Positions 19,533 to 30,260 are shown, counted from the first letter of the stretch. The stretch: DNA of 64,000 nucleotides from Mariniflexile sp. AS56 (GCF_030552475.1 NZ_JAUPED010000003.1:310001-374000); one strand, 5' to 3'. The notes: generated by a model from the sequence alone, not told the origin. Numbers and translations: made by a program.

Positions 19533-21371
19533 ATGAAGTTTTTTTTTATAGCTTTTAGTCTGTTTTTTACTTGTTTTATATCTGCCCAAACAAGAGATAC
19601 GCTCATGGTTTGGAAGGATAAAGTTCCTAACGAAACAAAACCCAAACATCCAGCACAACGAACAGAGAACACCAGTGGTGATGTTATAAGATTAACAAAT
19701 GTTACCAACCCCATTTTAACGGTTTTTAAACCCAAAACTCCCAATGGTTCTAAAGCAGGTATAATAGTTTGTCCTGGTGGTGGCTATAATATATTGGCTA
19801 TAAATAAAGAAGGTACAGAGATTGCAGAGTGGTTAAACAGTTTAGGTTATACCGCTTTTGTATTAGAATACCGTGTTCCAAATAACAGAGAAGGAGCTCT
19901 ACAAGATGCACAACGAGCGATTCGATTGGTACGAAGCAAGGCGATTGATTATAATTTGAATCCTCAAAAAATTGGTATTGTAGGCTTTTCAGCAGGAGGA
20001 CATTTGTCTGTTAATGCAACTACAAATTACCAAAAAGACACTTATGAAAGTATAGATGCTGTTGATGCTTTGTCAAGCAGGCCGAATTTCACCATGCTTA
20101 TTTACCCTGCTTATTTAGATAAAGGTGAAAACAGAAGTTTAAGCCCAGAGTTTAATATCGACGAAAATACCCCACCGTTTTTTGTTTTCGGTACTATGGA
20201 TGACCCTTACGGGAATAGTCCGTTGGTAATTAGCACAGCATTGCGAGATCATAAAGTTCCTGTAGAATTGCATATGTTACCAGAAGGTGGTCACGGTTAC
20301 GGCTTACGTAAAGGAAATTTGGCGGGAGAGACTTGGCCAAAACTGGCAGAAAATTGGCTTGCTACCATGTTAATGTCGAGTAAGTTAAATGATATTCAGG
20401 TAATTGGAAGTCATAATTCATACAAAATAGGGATAGAGCCACCATTGTGGAAAATTCTAAACACAATGGATTCTAAAGTAGCTAAAAGTTTGCAATACGA
20501 GCATATCCCTCTAGAAGATCAATTAATCTTAGGGCTAAGGAATTTAGAACTCGACGTGTTTCACGATCCTAAAGGTGGTCATTTTTCAAAACCAAAGGGT
20601 CTAGGTTTAGTGAGATTGAGATTCACGTCTCCGTTACCTTATGATGAAGAAAAGAAATTAGAAGAACCAGGATTGAAGCTTTTTCATGTACAAGATTTAG
20701 ATTTTAGAAGTCACTATTTATTGTTTAAAGAAGGTTTAGCGGCTATTAAAAATTGGTCGGATAAAAACCCAAATCATCTTCCCGTTATTATTCTTATAAA
20801 TGCCAAGGATAGTAAAGTTAAAAGCACTAGAGAGCCGCTTCCTTTTACTAAAGAAGCTTTAAATGAAATTGATAATGAAATTAAATCCGTATTAGGTGAC
20901 GATAAACTTATAACTCCTGATATGGTTCGAGGTGATTCAGAAACTCTTGAAGCTGCCATTTTAACCAAAGGATGGCCAAATTTAGATGAAGTAAAAGGAC
21001 GTTTTCTGTTTGTTTTAGATGAAAAAGAGGATAAAATAAATAGGTATGTGGATGGGCATCCATCATTAAAAAACAGGGTTTTATTTGTGAATAGCAAAGA
21101 AGGAAACCCAGAAGCTGCATTTCGAATTATTAACAACCCTATTAGTGATTTCGATTATATAAAAGAATTGGTATCTAAAGGTTATATGATACGTACGCGT
21201 GCAGATGCAGATACGAAAGAGGCACGCGCCAATTCTTATGAACGATTTGAAAAAGCAAAAGCATCGGGTGCACAAGTTATTTCAACCGACTATTATGTGC
21301 CATCCACTTTATTTGAATCTCAATTTAAAGTGATTTTTGAAGATGGTACTTATGAAAAAATTAAAAAATAA
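19533..21371 (+). CDS. Carbohydrate esterase fused to PI-PLC-like phosphodiesterase
   Basis: A 612-residue exported protein (signal MKFFFIAFSLFFTCFISAQ) with two enzyme domains in one frame. Residues about 50-280 are an alpha/beta hydrolase of the acetyl-xylan-esterase/BD-FAE type: oxyanion loop CPGGGYN, nucleophile Ser153 in GFSAGGH, likely acid Asp223/224, His254 in GGHGYG. Residues about 286-612 resemble the calcium-dependent phosphoinositide phospholipase C-like family: IGSHNSYK (His294), LRNLELDVFHDPKGG (Glu339, Asp341), FHVQDLDF (His385), GYMIRTRADAD near the C-terminus. Known: the second family cleaves phosphodiesters of inositol lipids or glycerophosphodiesters. Inferred: it removes acyl groups and a phosphate-linked inositol or lipid. 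GH115 begins 4 bp later. Confidence 0.83.
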   Translation: MKFFFIAFSLFFTCFISAQTRDTLMVWKDKVPNETKPKHPAQRTENTSGDVIRLTNVTNPILTVFKPKTPNGSKAGIIVCPGGGYNILAINKEGTEIAEWLNSLGYTAFVLEYRVPNNREGALQDAQRAIRLVRSKAIDYNLNPQKIGIVGFSAGGHLSVNATTNYQKDTYESIDAVDALSSRPNFTMLIYPAYLDKGENRSLSPEFNIDENTPPFFVFGTMDDPYGNSPLVISTALRDHKVPVELHMLPEGGHGYGLRKGNLAGETWPKLAENWLATMLMSSKLNDIQVIGSHNSYKIGIEPPLWKILNTMDSKVAKSLQYEHIPLEDQLILGLRNLELDVFHDPKGGHFSKPKGLGLVRLRFTSPLPYDEEKKLEEPGLKLFHVQDLDFRSHYLLFKEGLAAIKNWSDKNPNHLPVIILINAKDSKVKSTREPLPFTKEALNEIDNEIKSVLGDDKLITPDMVRGDSETLEAAILTKGWPNLDEVKGRFLFVLDEKEDKINRYVDGHPSLKNRVLFVNSKEGNPEAAFRIINNPISDFDYIKELVSKGYMIRTRADADTKEARANSYERFEKAKASGAQVISTDYYVPSTLFESQFKVIFEDGTYEKIKK

Positions 21372-21375
21372 CATC

Positions 21376-24348
21376 ATGCTTAAACATATAATTCTACTAT
21401 TAATCTGTTTTCAGTTTACCATTTTAAATGCTCAAAAACAAGGTGTTTCAGAATTTACAATTGTAGATGAAAACATATCGACTTCTATTTTAATTGATAA
21501 AAAAGAGGCGAAAGTAGTCCAAATAGCTGCTGATATTTTTGCAAAAGATGTTTTTAATATTTCAAATAAAAACATTTCAGTCAATACGAAAAAAAGCAAT
21601 AGTTCTCAAATAATACTAGCCGGAACTATTGGCAGTAATAGTTGGGTTGATGCGCTAATTTCCAACGGAAAAATAAACGTTTCTCAGTTTAAAGGACACT
21701 GGGAACGCTATACTATACAGGTTGTAGAAAACCCAATGAAAGGTGTTGATAAAGCATTAGTTGTGGTAGGAAGTGATAGAAGAGGAACAGCGTATGGTAT
21801 TTTAGAACTTTCTAGAATGATAGGAGTATCACCATGGGAGTGGTGGGCAGATGTAACACCAGACAAACAACAAACCATTAAAATTACTGTTGAAAATAAA
21901 GTATCTAAAAGTCCGTCAGTAAAATACAGGGGCGTCTTTTTAAATGATGAAGATTGGGGCTTACAACGCTGGGCGGCTTTAAATTTTGAACCAGAAACAG
22001 GAGATATTGGCCCAAAAACCTATGCCAAAGTATTTGAATTGTTATTGCGATTACGTGCTAATACCATTTGGCCAGCGATGCATTCTAGCACAAAACCATT
22101 TTATTCGTATCCAAACAATAAATTCGTGGCCGATGATTATGCTATAGTAGTTGGTACCTCGCACGCAGAACCCATGTTAAGTAATTTTAATACGGAATGG
22201 AAACATGCCACCATGGGAGAATATCGGTACGATACCAATTCTGAAACCATAAAGAATTTCTTTAAAAAGCGTGTTAAAGAAACCGCTAAGTTTGAAGGGA
22301 TTTATACAACGGGTATGCGTGGGGAACACGATTCGCCCATGATTGTTGGTGAAGATGATACTGATTCTCAAGTAAAACTTCTCGAACAAGTTATTACAGA
22401 CCAACGCAGTATTCTAAAATCGGAAACAAAAAAGAATCCTAATACCATTCCGCAGGCATTTGTGCCTTACAAAGAAGTGTTGAAATATTACCAGAGCGGA
22501 TTAAAATTACCAGAAGATATTACACTAGTTTGGACCGATGATAACTATGGGTACATGCGCCAATTAAGCAATCCCGAAGAACAAAAGCGAACCGGTGGCG
22601 CTGGGGTGTATTACCATACCTCGTATTGGGGGAGGCCTCACGATTATTTATGGTTAAATTCTACAAATCCCGTTTTAATGTGGGAAGAGATGTCTAAAGC
22701 TTTCGAGTTTCAATCTAAAGACATTTGGATTTTAAACTGTGGTGATATCAAACCACATGAATACAACATCGAGCTGTTTTTAGATATGGCTTGGGATATG
22801 AGTGATTTCGAAAAAAGTACAGCGGTAAAAAATCATATGATGGATTGGTCTGCACGAGAATTTGGAACAGCTTCAGCCAAAGAAATCACCGAACTCATGT
22901 TCGATAATAACCGATTGGCTTATATACGAAGACCCGAGTTTATGGCTTGGAGTCAAGTAGAGCCTGTAACGAAAGAGGGCGACACAGAATTAACGCAGTT
23001 TCATTATAATGATGAGGTTTCTACTAGAATTGATAGTTATCAGAATTTGATAGAAACGACTGAAAGTTTATATGAAACGATAAGTGACAATAGGAAAGAT
23101 GCTTTCTATCAACTGGTATATTACCCTGTTATTGGTGCTTCAAAATTAAATCAAAAGTGGTTATATAGTTTTAAAAATAAATTCACGGCGAAGCAAAATC
23201 GTGAAAGTGCTAATTATTTCGGGACACTTTCAAAAGAATCGTATTTAAGAATAGAGAAAGAAACCGAGTATTACAATACAAAATTGAATAACGGAAAATG
23301 GAACCATATCATGACGATGGCTCCACGGTTTTTACCTGTTTTTGCGAAACCAGCATTGGCGCATGTTAAAACCGACACCAAAGCGCATTTAGGTTTGGCA
23401 TTGGAAGGTTATCAAATGGAAGTAAACCAGGAGGTGATTAATAGTTATGCCGATGTGTTGCCTGTTTTTAATAGCTATACCAATAGTAGCTATTTTATTG
23501 ATGTGTTTGTAAATGGAGAAGGAACGGTAACCTGGGAAGCAAAACCCAAAGCCGATTGGATCAAGTTATCTGAAAATAATGGAACGCTCAACACAAACTC
23601 AGGTAAAGCAGAAAAACGCATTTGGGTCACGATAGATTGGGCTAAAGTGCCGAAAGGCGAAAATAAAAAAGAAGCACCATTGGGGCACGATTTTCAATTA
23701 ATTCCGCCAAGTTTTAAAGTAAATAGTGCGATCGATTTTGTGTCGGAAGGTAAAGCAACAACTATAGGTGTTTCTGTATTCAATCCGAAATTAGAAGCCT
23801 TAAAAAACTACAAGGGTTTTGTTGAAGATAAAGGTTATGTGTCCATCAATGCTGAAAATTTCACTCGTAAAACCGCTGGAGAAGCAGCACATTGGGATGT
23901 TTTTGAGGGAATCGGTTATACGAATAAGGTCATCACTGCTTTACCTCGACAAGCTACTCCACTAGTCCATGTGGACGCGATTAAATCGCAAAGTCCAGTT
24001 TTAGAATATGATTTTTACACCTTCAATTTTGGTGAAGCAGCTGTAAATTTACAAGCAGTGCCAACCCACGCACCGCATGCTGGTGTTGGGGTGCGTTGTG
24101 CCGTTTCCATAGATGATGCGGAACCTGTAATCGTCGATTTTCAAACGTTTGGGCGAAGCGATGCGTGGAAGGAAAATGTGCTTAAAAATGCGGCGGTACA
24201 ATCTGTAAAACAAGTTGTAAATAAAGCAGGGAAACACACTTTAAAAATATGGATGGTCGACCCTGGTGTTATGATAGACCAAATATTAATAGATTTGGGT
24301 GGTTGGAAACAAAGTTATAGCTTTCCGAAGCAAACTTTAAAAGATTAG
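21376..24348 (+). CDS. GH115 alpha-glucuronidase
   Basis: A 990-residue exported enzyme. The start is the ATG at 21376, four bases past the previous stop, giving the signal peptide MLKHIILLLICFQFTILNAQ; the frame is open 13 codons further upstream, inside the previous gene. Family blocks: YRGVFLNDEDWGLQRWAA, RLRANTIWPAMH, VVGTSHAEPMLSN, GIYTTGMRGEHDSPM, LVWTDDNYGYMRQL and WILNCGDIKPHEYNIE. A C-terminal domain (about 840-980) starts GYVSINAENFTRKTAGE. Known: GH115 removes alpha-1,2-linked glucuronate or its 4-O-methyl form from xylan and related acidic glycans. In this operon it marks the substrate as glucuronate-bearing. Confidence 0.95.
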   Translation: MLKHIILLLICFQFTILNAQKQGVSEFTIVDENISTSILIDKKEAKVVQIAADIFAKDVFNISNKNISVNTKKSNSSQIILAGTIGSNSWVDALISNGKINVSQFKGHWERYTIQVVENPMKGVDKALVVVGSDRRGTAYGILELSRMIGVSPWEWWADVTPDKQQTIKITVENKVSKSPSVKYRGVFLNDEDWGLQRWAALNFEPETGDIGPKTYAKVFELLLRLRANTIWPAMHSSTKPFYSYPNNKFVADDYAIVVGTSHAEPMLSNFNTEWKHATMGEYRYDTNSETIKNFFKKRVKETAKFEGIYTTGMRGEHDSPMIVGEDDTDSQVKLLEQVITDQRSILKSETKKNPNTIPQAFVPYKEVLKYYQSGLKLPEDITLVWTDDNYGYMRQLSNPEEQKRTGGAGVYYHTSYWGRPHDYLWLNSTNPVLMWEEMSKAFEFQSKDIWILNCGDIKPHEYNIELFLDMAWDMSDFEKSTAVKNHMMDWSAREFGTASAKEITELMFDNNRLAYIRRPEFMAWSQVEPVTKEGDTELTQFHYNDEVSTRIDSYQNLIETTESLYETISDNRKDAFYQLVYYPVIGASKLNQKWLYSFKNKFTAKQNRESANYFGTLSKESYLRIEKETEYYNTKLNNGKWNHIMTMAPRFLPVFAKPALAHVKTDTKAHLGLALEGYQMEVNQEVINSYADVLPVFNSYTNSSYFIDVFVNGEGTVTWEAKPKADWIKLSENNGTLNTNSGKAEKRIWVTIDWAKVPKGENKKEAPLGHDFQLIPPSFKVNSAIDFVSEGKATTIGVSVFNPKLEALKNYKGFVEDKGYVSINAENFTRKTAGEAAHWDVFEGIGYTNKVITALPRQATPLVHVDAIKSQSPVLEYDFYTFNFGEAAVNLQAVPTHAPHAGVGVRCAVSIDDAEPVIVDFQTFGRSDAWKENVLKNAAVQSVKQVVNKAGKHTLKIWMVDPGVMIDQILIDLGGWKQSYSFPKQTLKD

Positions 24349-24361
24349 CAATTAACAAATT

Positions 24362-26200
24362 ATGAGATTTCAAAAGAAGGCATTATTAGTTTTATCCGTG
24401 CTTGTGCTGGTTTCGTGTGCTAAAAAATTAAAACCAGAGCTTAAAGACGTACAGATTGCTTTTATTGCCGATGCTCATTTTCAAGATATTTTCGCTGAGT
24501 TTGAAGATGCGAATTATAAAGGAATAAAAAATCCAGAAACGGGAGCGTATGTGAATATAAGAACCATGCAGGCTCAATTAACATCCACGCGGCTTTTCAA
24601 TGAGAATTACTTTGCTTTTTTTGCAGCCTTGGATGATATTGTTGCCAGAGGTATAAAATATGTGGCTTTACCGGGTGATTTTAGTGATGACGGGCAACCT
24701 GTTCACGTAAAAGGATTACGGAACATATTAGATGCCTATGCCGCGAAACACGGTATCTTATTTTTCGCAACCACAGGCAATCATGACCCTGTAAAACCGT
24801 TTACTCAAGATGCTGGTAAAACCGATTTTTTAGGTGAAGGCGGTAAAGAACAGATCATTACCAGTTCCTCTGAAAATTTAAAAGCTGAGGTAGATGGGCA
24901 ATTAAAGCCAATTATTACTTCAGAAATTAAAAAATGGGGTTATAAAGATGTTCTAAATGAAATGGCTTCATTTGGTTTTTATCCTCAAAAGGAATACCTG
25001 TATTGGGAAACGCCATTTTCAACCTATAATTATAAAAATTACAGATTTCAAAAAGCTAAAAAGGAATCTTCTATAAACCAAAGAGTTTATCCGGTTGATG
25101 CCCATAACTTTCATCCAGATGCTAGTTATATGGTGGAGCCAACTCCTGGGTTGTGGCTATTAGCAATCGACGCAAATGTGTACATGCCTAATAAAGACCT
25201 AATTGGTTTTTCTGAGAACCCAAAAGATTTTTCGGGAGCACGTATAGGGTATAATCAAGTGCTTTTACAAAAAAGTCATTTGATTGCATGGGTGAAAAAA
25301 GTATCAGACCAAGCCAAGAAGGAAGGGAAAGTTTTAATAGCCTTCAGTCATTACCCTATGGTCGATTTTAATGACGATGCTTCCCCAGAAATGACACAAT
25401 TTTTCGGAGACGAAAAAATGCAATTGCACCGTGTACCTAAGGAAGAGGTTGCTAAAACCTTTGCCGATGCGGGTATCCAAATTCATTTTGGCGGGCATAT
25501 GCATATTAATGATACGGGTGTAAGAACTAGTGATAACGGGCATACATTATTCAATATTCAAAGTCCGTCGTTGGCAGCTTATATGCCGGCGTATAAAATT
25601 TTATCTATTAAAAATAAGCAAGAATTTGAAGTAGAAACGGTGGTTATAGATTCGGTTCCAAATTTTAATAGTTTATTTCCTTTGTATGAGCAAGAATATG
25701 CACATTTAAACACCATAAAATCGGCAACCATTTGGGATAAAGATATTTTGAATTCCAAAAGCTATAAGGCATTTACGCAATGGCATTTAAAAGAATTATT
25801 GCGTTTAAGATTTCTGCCAGACGATTGGCCTGTTGCCTTATCTGAAACCTTATTGAAAGCATCAGGAACGGAATTGTTGTTAATCAATACCTCAAATAAA
25901 GCTAAAATCAATGAACAATTAGCTTTAGAAAAATTACCTTTAAACCAATTTGAAACTTGGACTGGTTTTGATATGATTTTTGATTTTTATAGATTGCGTA
26001 GTGCAGATGCCTTAGCGTTTCCAGATATTGGAGCAACGCGTTTAAAGCAATATGCCTTAGTTTGTGATCAAATGAAGCAATCAGATGATGCATTATTTCA
26101 GCTTTGGGGGACTATCTTTGAAAAATCAAGAAACGGGCAACCATCAAATCATTTTAAAATAGATTTAGGTTCAAAGACTATTGAATCAATAAACGAATAA
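24362..26200 (+). CDS. Lipoprotein calcineurin-like metallophosphoesterase
   Basis: A 612-residue lipoprotein (leader LVLVSC, Cys about 20). Metallophosphoesterase motifs: IADAHF (DxH), LPGDFSDDGQP (GDxxDxG), TTGNHDP (GNHD), IAFSHYP and FGGHMH, the complete dinuclear-metal set. A C-terminal alpha-helical region (about 440-612) is of unknown role. Known: the fold cleaves phosphomonoesters or phosphodiesters. Next to a PI-PLC-like domain and an inositol oxygenase in one regulon, an inositol-phosphate or sugar-phosphate phosphatase is a reasonable inference, not proven. It sits 13 bp after GH115 and 22 bp before the HTCS gene. Confidence 0.88.
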   Translation: MRFQKKALLVLSVLVLVSCAKKLKPELKDVQIAFIADAHFQDIFAEFEDANYKGIKNPETGAYVNIRTMQAQLTSTRLFNENYFAFFAALDDIVARGIKYVALPGDFSDDGQPVHVKGLRNILDAYAAKHGILFFATTGNHDPVKPFTQDAGKTDFLGEGGKEQIITSSSENLKAEVDGQLKPIITSEIKKWGYKDVLNEMASFGFYPQKEYLYWETPFSTYNYKNYRFQKAKKESSINQRVYPVDAHNFHPDASYMVEPTPGLWLLAIDANVYMPNKDLIGFSENPKDFSGARIGYNQVLLQKSHLIAWVKKVSDQAKKEGKVLIAFSHYPMVDFNDDASPEMTQFFGDEKMQLHRVPKEEVAKTFADAGIQIHFGGHMHINDTGVRTSDNGHTLFNIQSPSLAAYMPAYKILSIKNKQEFEVETVVIDSVPNFNSLFPLYEQEYAHLNTIKSATIWDKDILNSKSYKAFTQWHLKELLRLRFLPDDWPVALSETLLKASGTELLLINTSNKAKINEQLALEKLPLNQFETWTGFDMIFDFYRLRSADALAFPDIGATRLKQYALVCDQMKQSDDALFQLWGTIFEKSRNGQPSNHFKIDLGSKTIESINE

Positions 26201-26222
26201 TAGCAATTACAATAAATCCTTA

Positions 26223-29200
26223 ATGAGACAGCATTTTACCATAACATTTTTATGTATCATGTCTTTTTTTTGTGCGGTATCTCAGAGCATAAAATTTGAG
26301 CATTATAACGATAATGGTGGGCTCTCTCATAATTCCATTCGGCACATTGTTCAAGATAAACACGGGTTTTTATGGATTGGAACCTTTTCAGGGCTTAATC
26401 GTTTTGATGGCTATGAGTTTAAAACCTATTTAAGCACCTTTCCAAAGGATAATAAAATCCAGAATGATGATATTACGGCTTTAAAATTTGATGAAGCATC
26501 TAATAACCTATGGATTGGAACCCGAAAAGGATTAACCCTTTTTGAAACAGATATCCAGAAATTCACCACTTTTTTACCCGATCCTGATGATGGGAATAGT
26601 CTACCAGATGAGGAAGTTAGGGCGGTATACGTTGATAAATTTAAACGAGTATGGGTGGGTACCAAAAACGAAGGACTTTATATGTTTTTTGTTGAAGAAA
26701 ACCGATTTAAAAAAATAAAATTAGATGGCTTTAATTATATAAAAGAAATTTTTGAAGATAAAAATGGCAATATTTGGATAGGGAGTTATGAAACCGCTTC
26801 TGTGGCTAAAATAACTTTAAACCAGAAAGGCGATGTCGATCAGGTGGTTACGTATACCTTAGGTGTTCCCAATTCAAAAGACAAAAATCCATACCTAAAT
26901 TTTATATATGAAGATGCCAAATCCGATATTTTTGTTGGAACCCGAGAAGGCCTGTATAAATTAAAAAAAGAGACCAACCAATTTGTAAATTTATTTATAA
27001 AAGATGATGAGATTCGAGATAGTTTGGGGCCTTACTTTTTATCGGTGGTTCAAGCACCCGATGGAAAATATTGGGTGGGTACTTTGGGTGGTCTTATTGT
27101 TTGCGACCAGTTAGAAGGCATTAGAAGAGGGAATTTTAAAAGACATTATTCGGTTTTATCTGATGATACATCACTAGTTGATAATTTAGTTTCAGCCTTA
27201 TATTTTGATAATTCTGGTGTACTATGGATAGGTACCGAAGATGGTTTGGATAAGTACGACCCTTATGAGAATCAATTCAATATTAATAAAGATATTTCAC
27301 GGTCTATAGGGAATCAAGTTCCTAGAATTCGTGGGTTTGCTAAAACCTACGATAATAAAGTCATTGTTGCAACAAGACATAACGGTCTCTTTGTATCAAA
27401 AAACGAGAGTTTTAATCCGTTATACAACAACCAGAAAGATATTGCTAGTATTTATTCCATAGATGGTAAAACGTTTTATTGTGGCTTGTGGAGCGGGAAA
27501 GTGTTGGTTTATAATTATGTGAATAACACTTCTAAAGTAATTCATGTTGGTTTTGAAAAATCGCCCGTTTTCGCTTTTTCGGATATCGGAAATGATGAAA
27601 TTATGCTAGGTTCTTTTGGTGAAGGTGCCATTATTTTAAATACAAAGAGTTTAGAATTAAATACAGAATTAGGTGTACTGCTTGAAGATTATGAAATTAA
27701 TGAAATTATAAAAGACACCTATAATAACATCTGGTTCGCAACTGAAACAGGTGTTGTAAAATATGCTGTCGATTCTAAATCGATGGTGTTCTATAAAACG
27801 ACTTCCAATGCCAATAAAGGGCTTTCACATAATAACGTGAGTGATATTATGCTTGATGCTACGGGTGAAATTTGGGCAGCCACACGTAAAGGAATTAGTT
27901 TTTTTGATACTAAAATTAACGACTTCAGTCCTATAAAAGAGCCTAAAGAACTTGCCGGTAAGTGGGTTACAGATATGGTTACAGATGCCAATGGCGATTT
28001 GTGGCTAAACATGAATAATAATAGCATCTCCCGGCTTAAAAAAAACCTCAAAGACTTTAATATTTATCACGTAAATAGCGGAAATAGGTTGGATGTTTTT
28101 AGTTCTAGCGGGTTCTTCAATTTCGGAAATTCTAATATTTATTTGGGAGGGAAAAATGGCATCATTTATTTTTCACCTTATACTATTAAAGAAAACCAAA
28201 TAGCACCCAACCCCATCATTACAGAATTTAAAATTCAGAATAAAGAAGTTTTACCTGGTTTAGAAATTAACGATCAAGTTCCTTTACTTAAAGATTTAAA
28301 TGAAACTAAAAGTGTTGAGCTGAATTATAAAAATAGGAATTTTTCACTTCAGTTTTCAACACCATCTTACGCTAATGAAAAGCTGAATAAATTTGAGTAC
28401 ATGCTTGAAGGTTTTGATAAAAACTGGATTGCAGCAAGCAGTAATTCTAGAACCATTCAATACACCAATTTATTTCCGGGAGACTATGTGTTTAAAATTA
28501 AATCGAGTAATAGCGATGGGCATTGGAGTGGTGTAGTTTCATATAAAATAAAAATTACGCCGCCGTTTTGGTTAACTTATAAGGCACTTGTTTTAGTTTT
28601 ATTGCTTTTATTTTTAATCTTTTATTTTATAAAGAAAGAAGTTAAAAATCGCATTCGCTTAAAGCAAGAGTTGGTTACAGAAAAAGTTAATAGAGAGCGG
28701 GATATTAAACTGAATAACGAGAAACTACGTTTTTTCACCAACATATCACACGAACTTAGAACGCCTTTAACCCTTATTTTAGGGCCTGTAAAACAACTGC
28801 TAGAAGAGGCACAAGAAAGCAGTACAGAATACCAAAAAAGTAGGTATAACTTAATTCATCAAAACGCAAGTAGACTTTTAAATTTAGTAAACCAAGTGCT
28901 AGATTTTAGAAAGGCACAAACAGGTGAATTAAAACTAAAAGTCTCTAAAACGGATATTCTTTTATACACTAAAAACACTTTTGATTCCTTTAAAGAGCTT
29001 GCCTATAATAAGCACATTGAAATGAATTTTAATACGGAGGATGAAGCATTTTATGGTTGGATAGATCGCGATAAGTATGATAAAATTCTATACAATCTAC
29101 TCTCTAACGCTATCAAATTTACCAACAAATATGGGCATGTTGAACTGTATGTACGCTTTAAAGATGATAAAGACGATATTTTAGTTATTGAAGTAAGTGA

Positions 29201-30260
29201 TGATGGTATTGGTATTCCTGTAAAAAGCCAGGAAAAGATATTTACACGGTTTTACCAAGCTACCAATAGTAGAGAAAACAATACGGGGTCTGGTATTGGG
29301 TTATCGTTAGTAAAGTCGTTGGTAGAGTTGCATAAAGGCACTATTAAAGTACAGAGTACAGCAGGAACGGGGAGTGTGTTTACAGTTGAAATTCCTGTAA
29401 AACGAAATGCCTACACTAAAAAGGAGGTTTTTGAGTTTGTTTCTTCCAATGAAAATGAACAAGAAGTGCCTGATTATACGCCTGTTAAGAAAATAACCAA
29501 TAACGTAGAAATTAAAGAAAAAATATTAGTTGTTGAAGATAATTTAGAGCTTCGTAAATATCTAATAGATTATCTGTCTGATTATTACAAAGTGTATGAA
29601 GCAGAAAATGGTGAAGAAGGCCTTCAAATTTGCCGTCAAATAAAACCCATTTTATGTGTGGCCGACGTGATGATGCCTGTAAAAAACGGACTCGAATTTT
29701 GTAAAGAATTAAAGAATGATGAGTTTATAAGTCACATTCCTGTAATCTTACTCACCGCACTTTCAGAAAATGAAGATAAAGTAAAGGGTTATGATGTGGG
29801 GGCTGATGGGTATTTAGTGAAACCTTTCGATCCGGCCTTACTTAAAACGGTCATCGTAAACGTGATAAAAACCCGAGTAGAACTAAAAACTAAATTTTCA
29901 GGAGAGGTAGAAAGTGAAGTCGGCTTGTTAACACATTCCCCTATAGATAAAGATTTGATGGAGAAAATCACCCATCTTATAGAAGAGCACTTAAGTAATA
30001 TAGATTTAACCACTAGTTTTCTTTGTAACGAGTTGGGCATGAGTTCTTCTAAATTATATAGAAAAATTAAAGAGTTAACAGATTTAGCTCCCAATGAATT
30101 TATACGAACCATCCGATTAAAAAAATCGGCACAACTTCTAAAATCTAAAAAACACAACGTATCTGAAGTTACTACGATGGTTGGGTTCAATGATCCGTTA
30201 TACTTCAGCAGGTGTTTTAAAAAGCAATTTGGGTTTCCGCCAAGTAAATTATTAAAATAA
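26223..30260 (+). CDS. Hybrid two-component system regulator (HTCS)
   Basis: A 1345-residue one-protein signalling system. Order: signal peptide; two seven-bladed propellers of Reg_prop repeats (about 25-720, repeated LWIGT); Y_Y_Y domain (about 725-783); one membrane helix (about 784-806); histidine kinase with NISHELRTP (His843) and ATPase boxes DDGIGIP and GSGIGLSLVKSL; receiver with VADVMMP (Asp1148) and LVKPF; C-terminal AraC HTH (about 1235-1345). Known: HTCS proteins bind a glycan fragment in the periplasm and activate their locus. As the last gene of the operon it can amplify its own expression. The TCCAT direct repeats before susC, DUF1080 and MIOX are its likely sites. Confidence 0.96.
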   Translation: MRQHFTITFLCIMSFFCAVSQSIKFEHYNDNGGLSHNSIRHIVQDKHGFLWIGTFSGLNRFDGYEFKTYLSTFPKDNKIQNDDITALKFDEASNNLWIGTRKGLTLFETDIQKFTTFLPDPDDGNSLPDEEVRAVYVDKFKRVWVGTKNEGLYMFFVEENRFKKIKLDGFNYIKEIFEDKNGNIWIGSYETASVAKITLNQKGDVDQVVTYTLGVPNSKDKNPYLNFIYEDAKSDIFVGTREGLYKLKKETNQFVNLFIKDDEIRDSLGPYFLSVVQAPDGKYWVGTLGGLIVCDQLEGIRRGNFKRHYSVLSDDTSLVDNLVSALYFDNSGVLWIGTEDGLDKYDPYENQFNINKDISRSIGNQVPRIRGFAKTYDNKVIVATRHNGLFVSKNESFNPLYNNQKDIASIYSIDGKTFYCGLWSGKVLVYNYVNNTSKVIHVGFEKSPVFAFSDIGNDEIMLGSFGEGAIILNTKSLELNTELGVLLEDYEINEIIKDTYNNIWFATETGVVKYAVDSKSMVFYKTTSNANKGLSHNNVSDIMLDATGEIWAATRKGISFFDTKINDFSPIKEPKELAGKWVTDMVTDANGDLWLNMNNNSISRLKKNLKDFNIYHVNSGNRLDVFSSSGFFNFGNSNIYLGGKNGIIYFSPYTIKENQIAPNPIITEFKIQNKEVLPGLEINDQVPLLKDLNETKSVELNYKNRNFSLQFSTPSYANEKLNKFEYMLEGFDKNWIAASSNSRTIQYTNLFPGDYVFKIKSSNSDGHWSGVVSYKIKITPPFWLTYKALVLVLLLLFLIFYFIKKEVKNRIRLKQELVTEKVNRERDIKLNNEKLRFFTNISHELRTPLTLILGPVKQLLEEAQESSTEYQKSRYNLIHQNASRLLNLVNQVLDFRKAQTGELKLKVSKTDILLYTKNTFDSFKELAYNKHIEMNFNTEDEAFYGWIDRDKYDKILYNLLSNAIKFTNKYGHVELYVRFKDDKDDILVIEVSDDGIGIPVKSQEKIFTRFYQATNSRENNTGSGIGLSLVKSLVELHKGTIKVQSTAGTGSVFTVEIPVKRNAYTKKEVFEFVSSNENEQEVPDYTPVKKITNNVEIKEKILVVEDNLELRKYLIDYLSDYYKVYEAENGEEGLQICRQIKPILCVADVMMPVKNGLEFCKELKNDEFISHIPVILLTALSENEDKVKGYDVGADGYLVKPFDPALLKTVIVNVIKTRVELKTKFSGEVESEVGLLTHSPIDKDLMEKITHLIEEHLSNIDLTTSFLCNELGMSSSKLYRKIKELTDLAPNEFIRTIRLKKSAQLLKSKKHNVSEVTTMVGFNDPLYFSRCFKKQFGFPPSKLLK

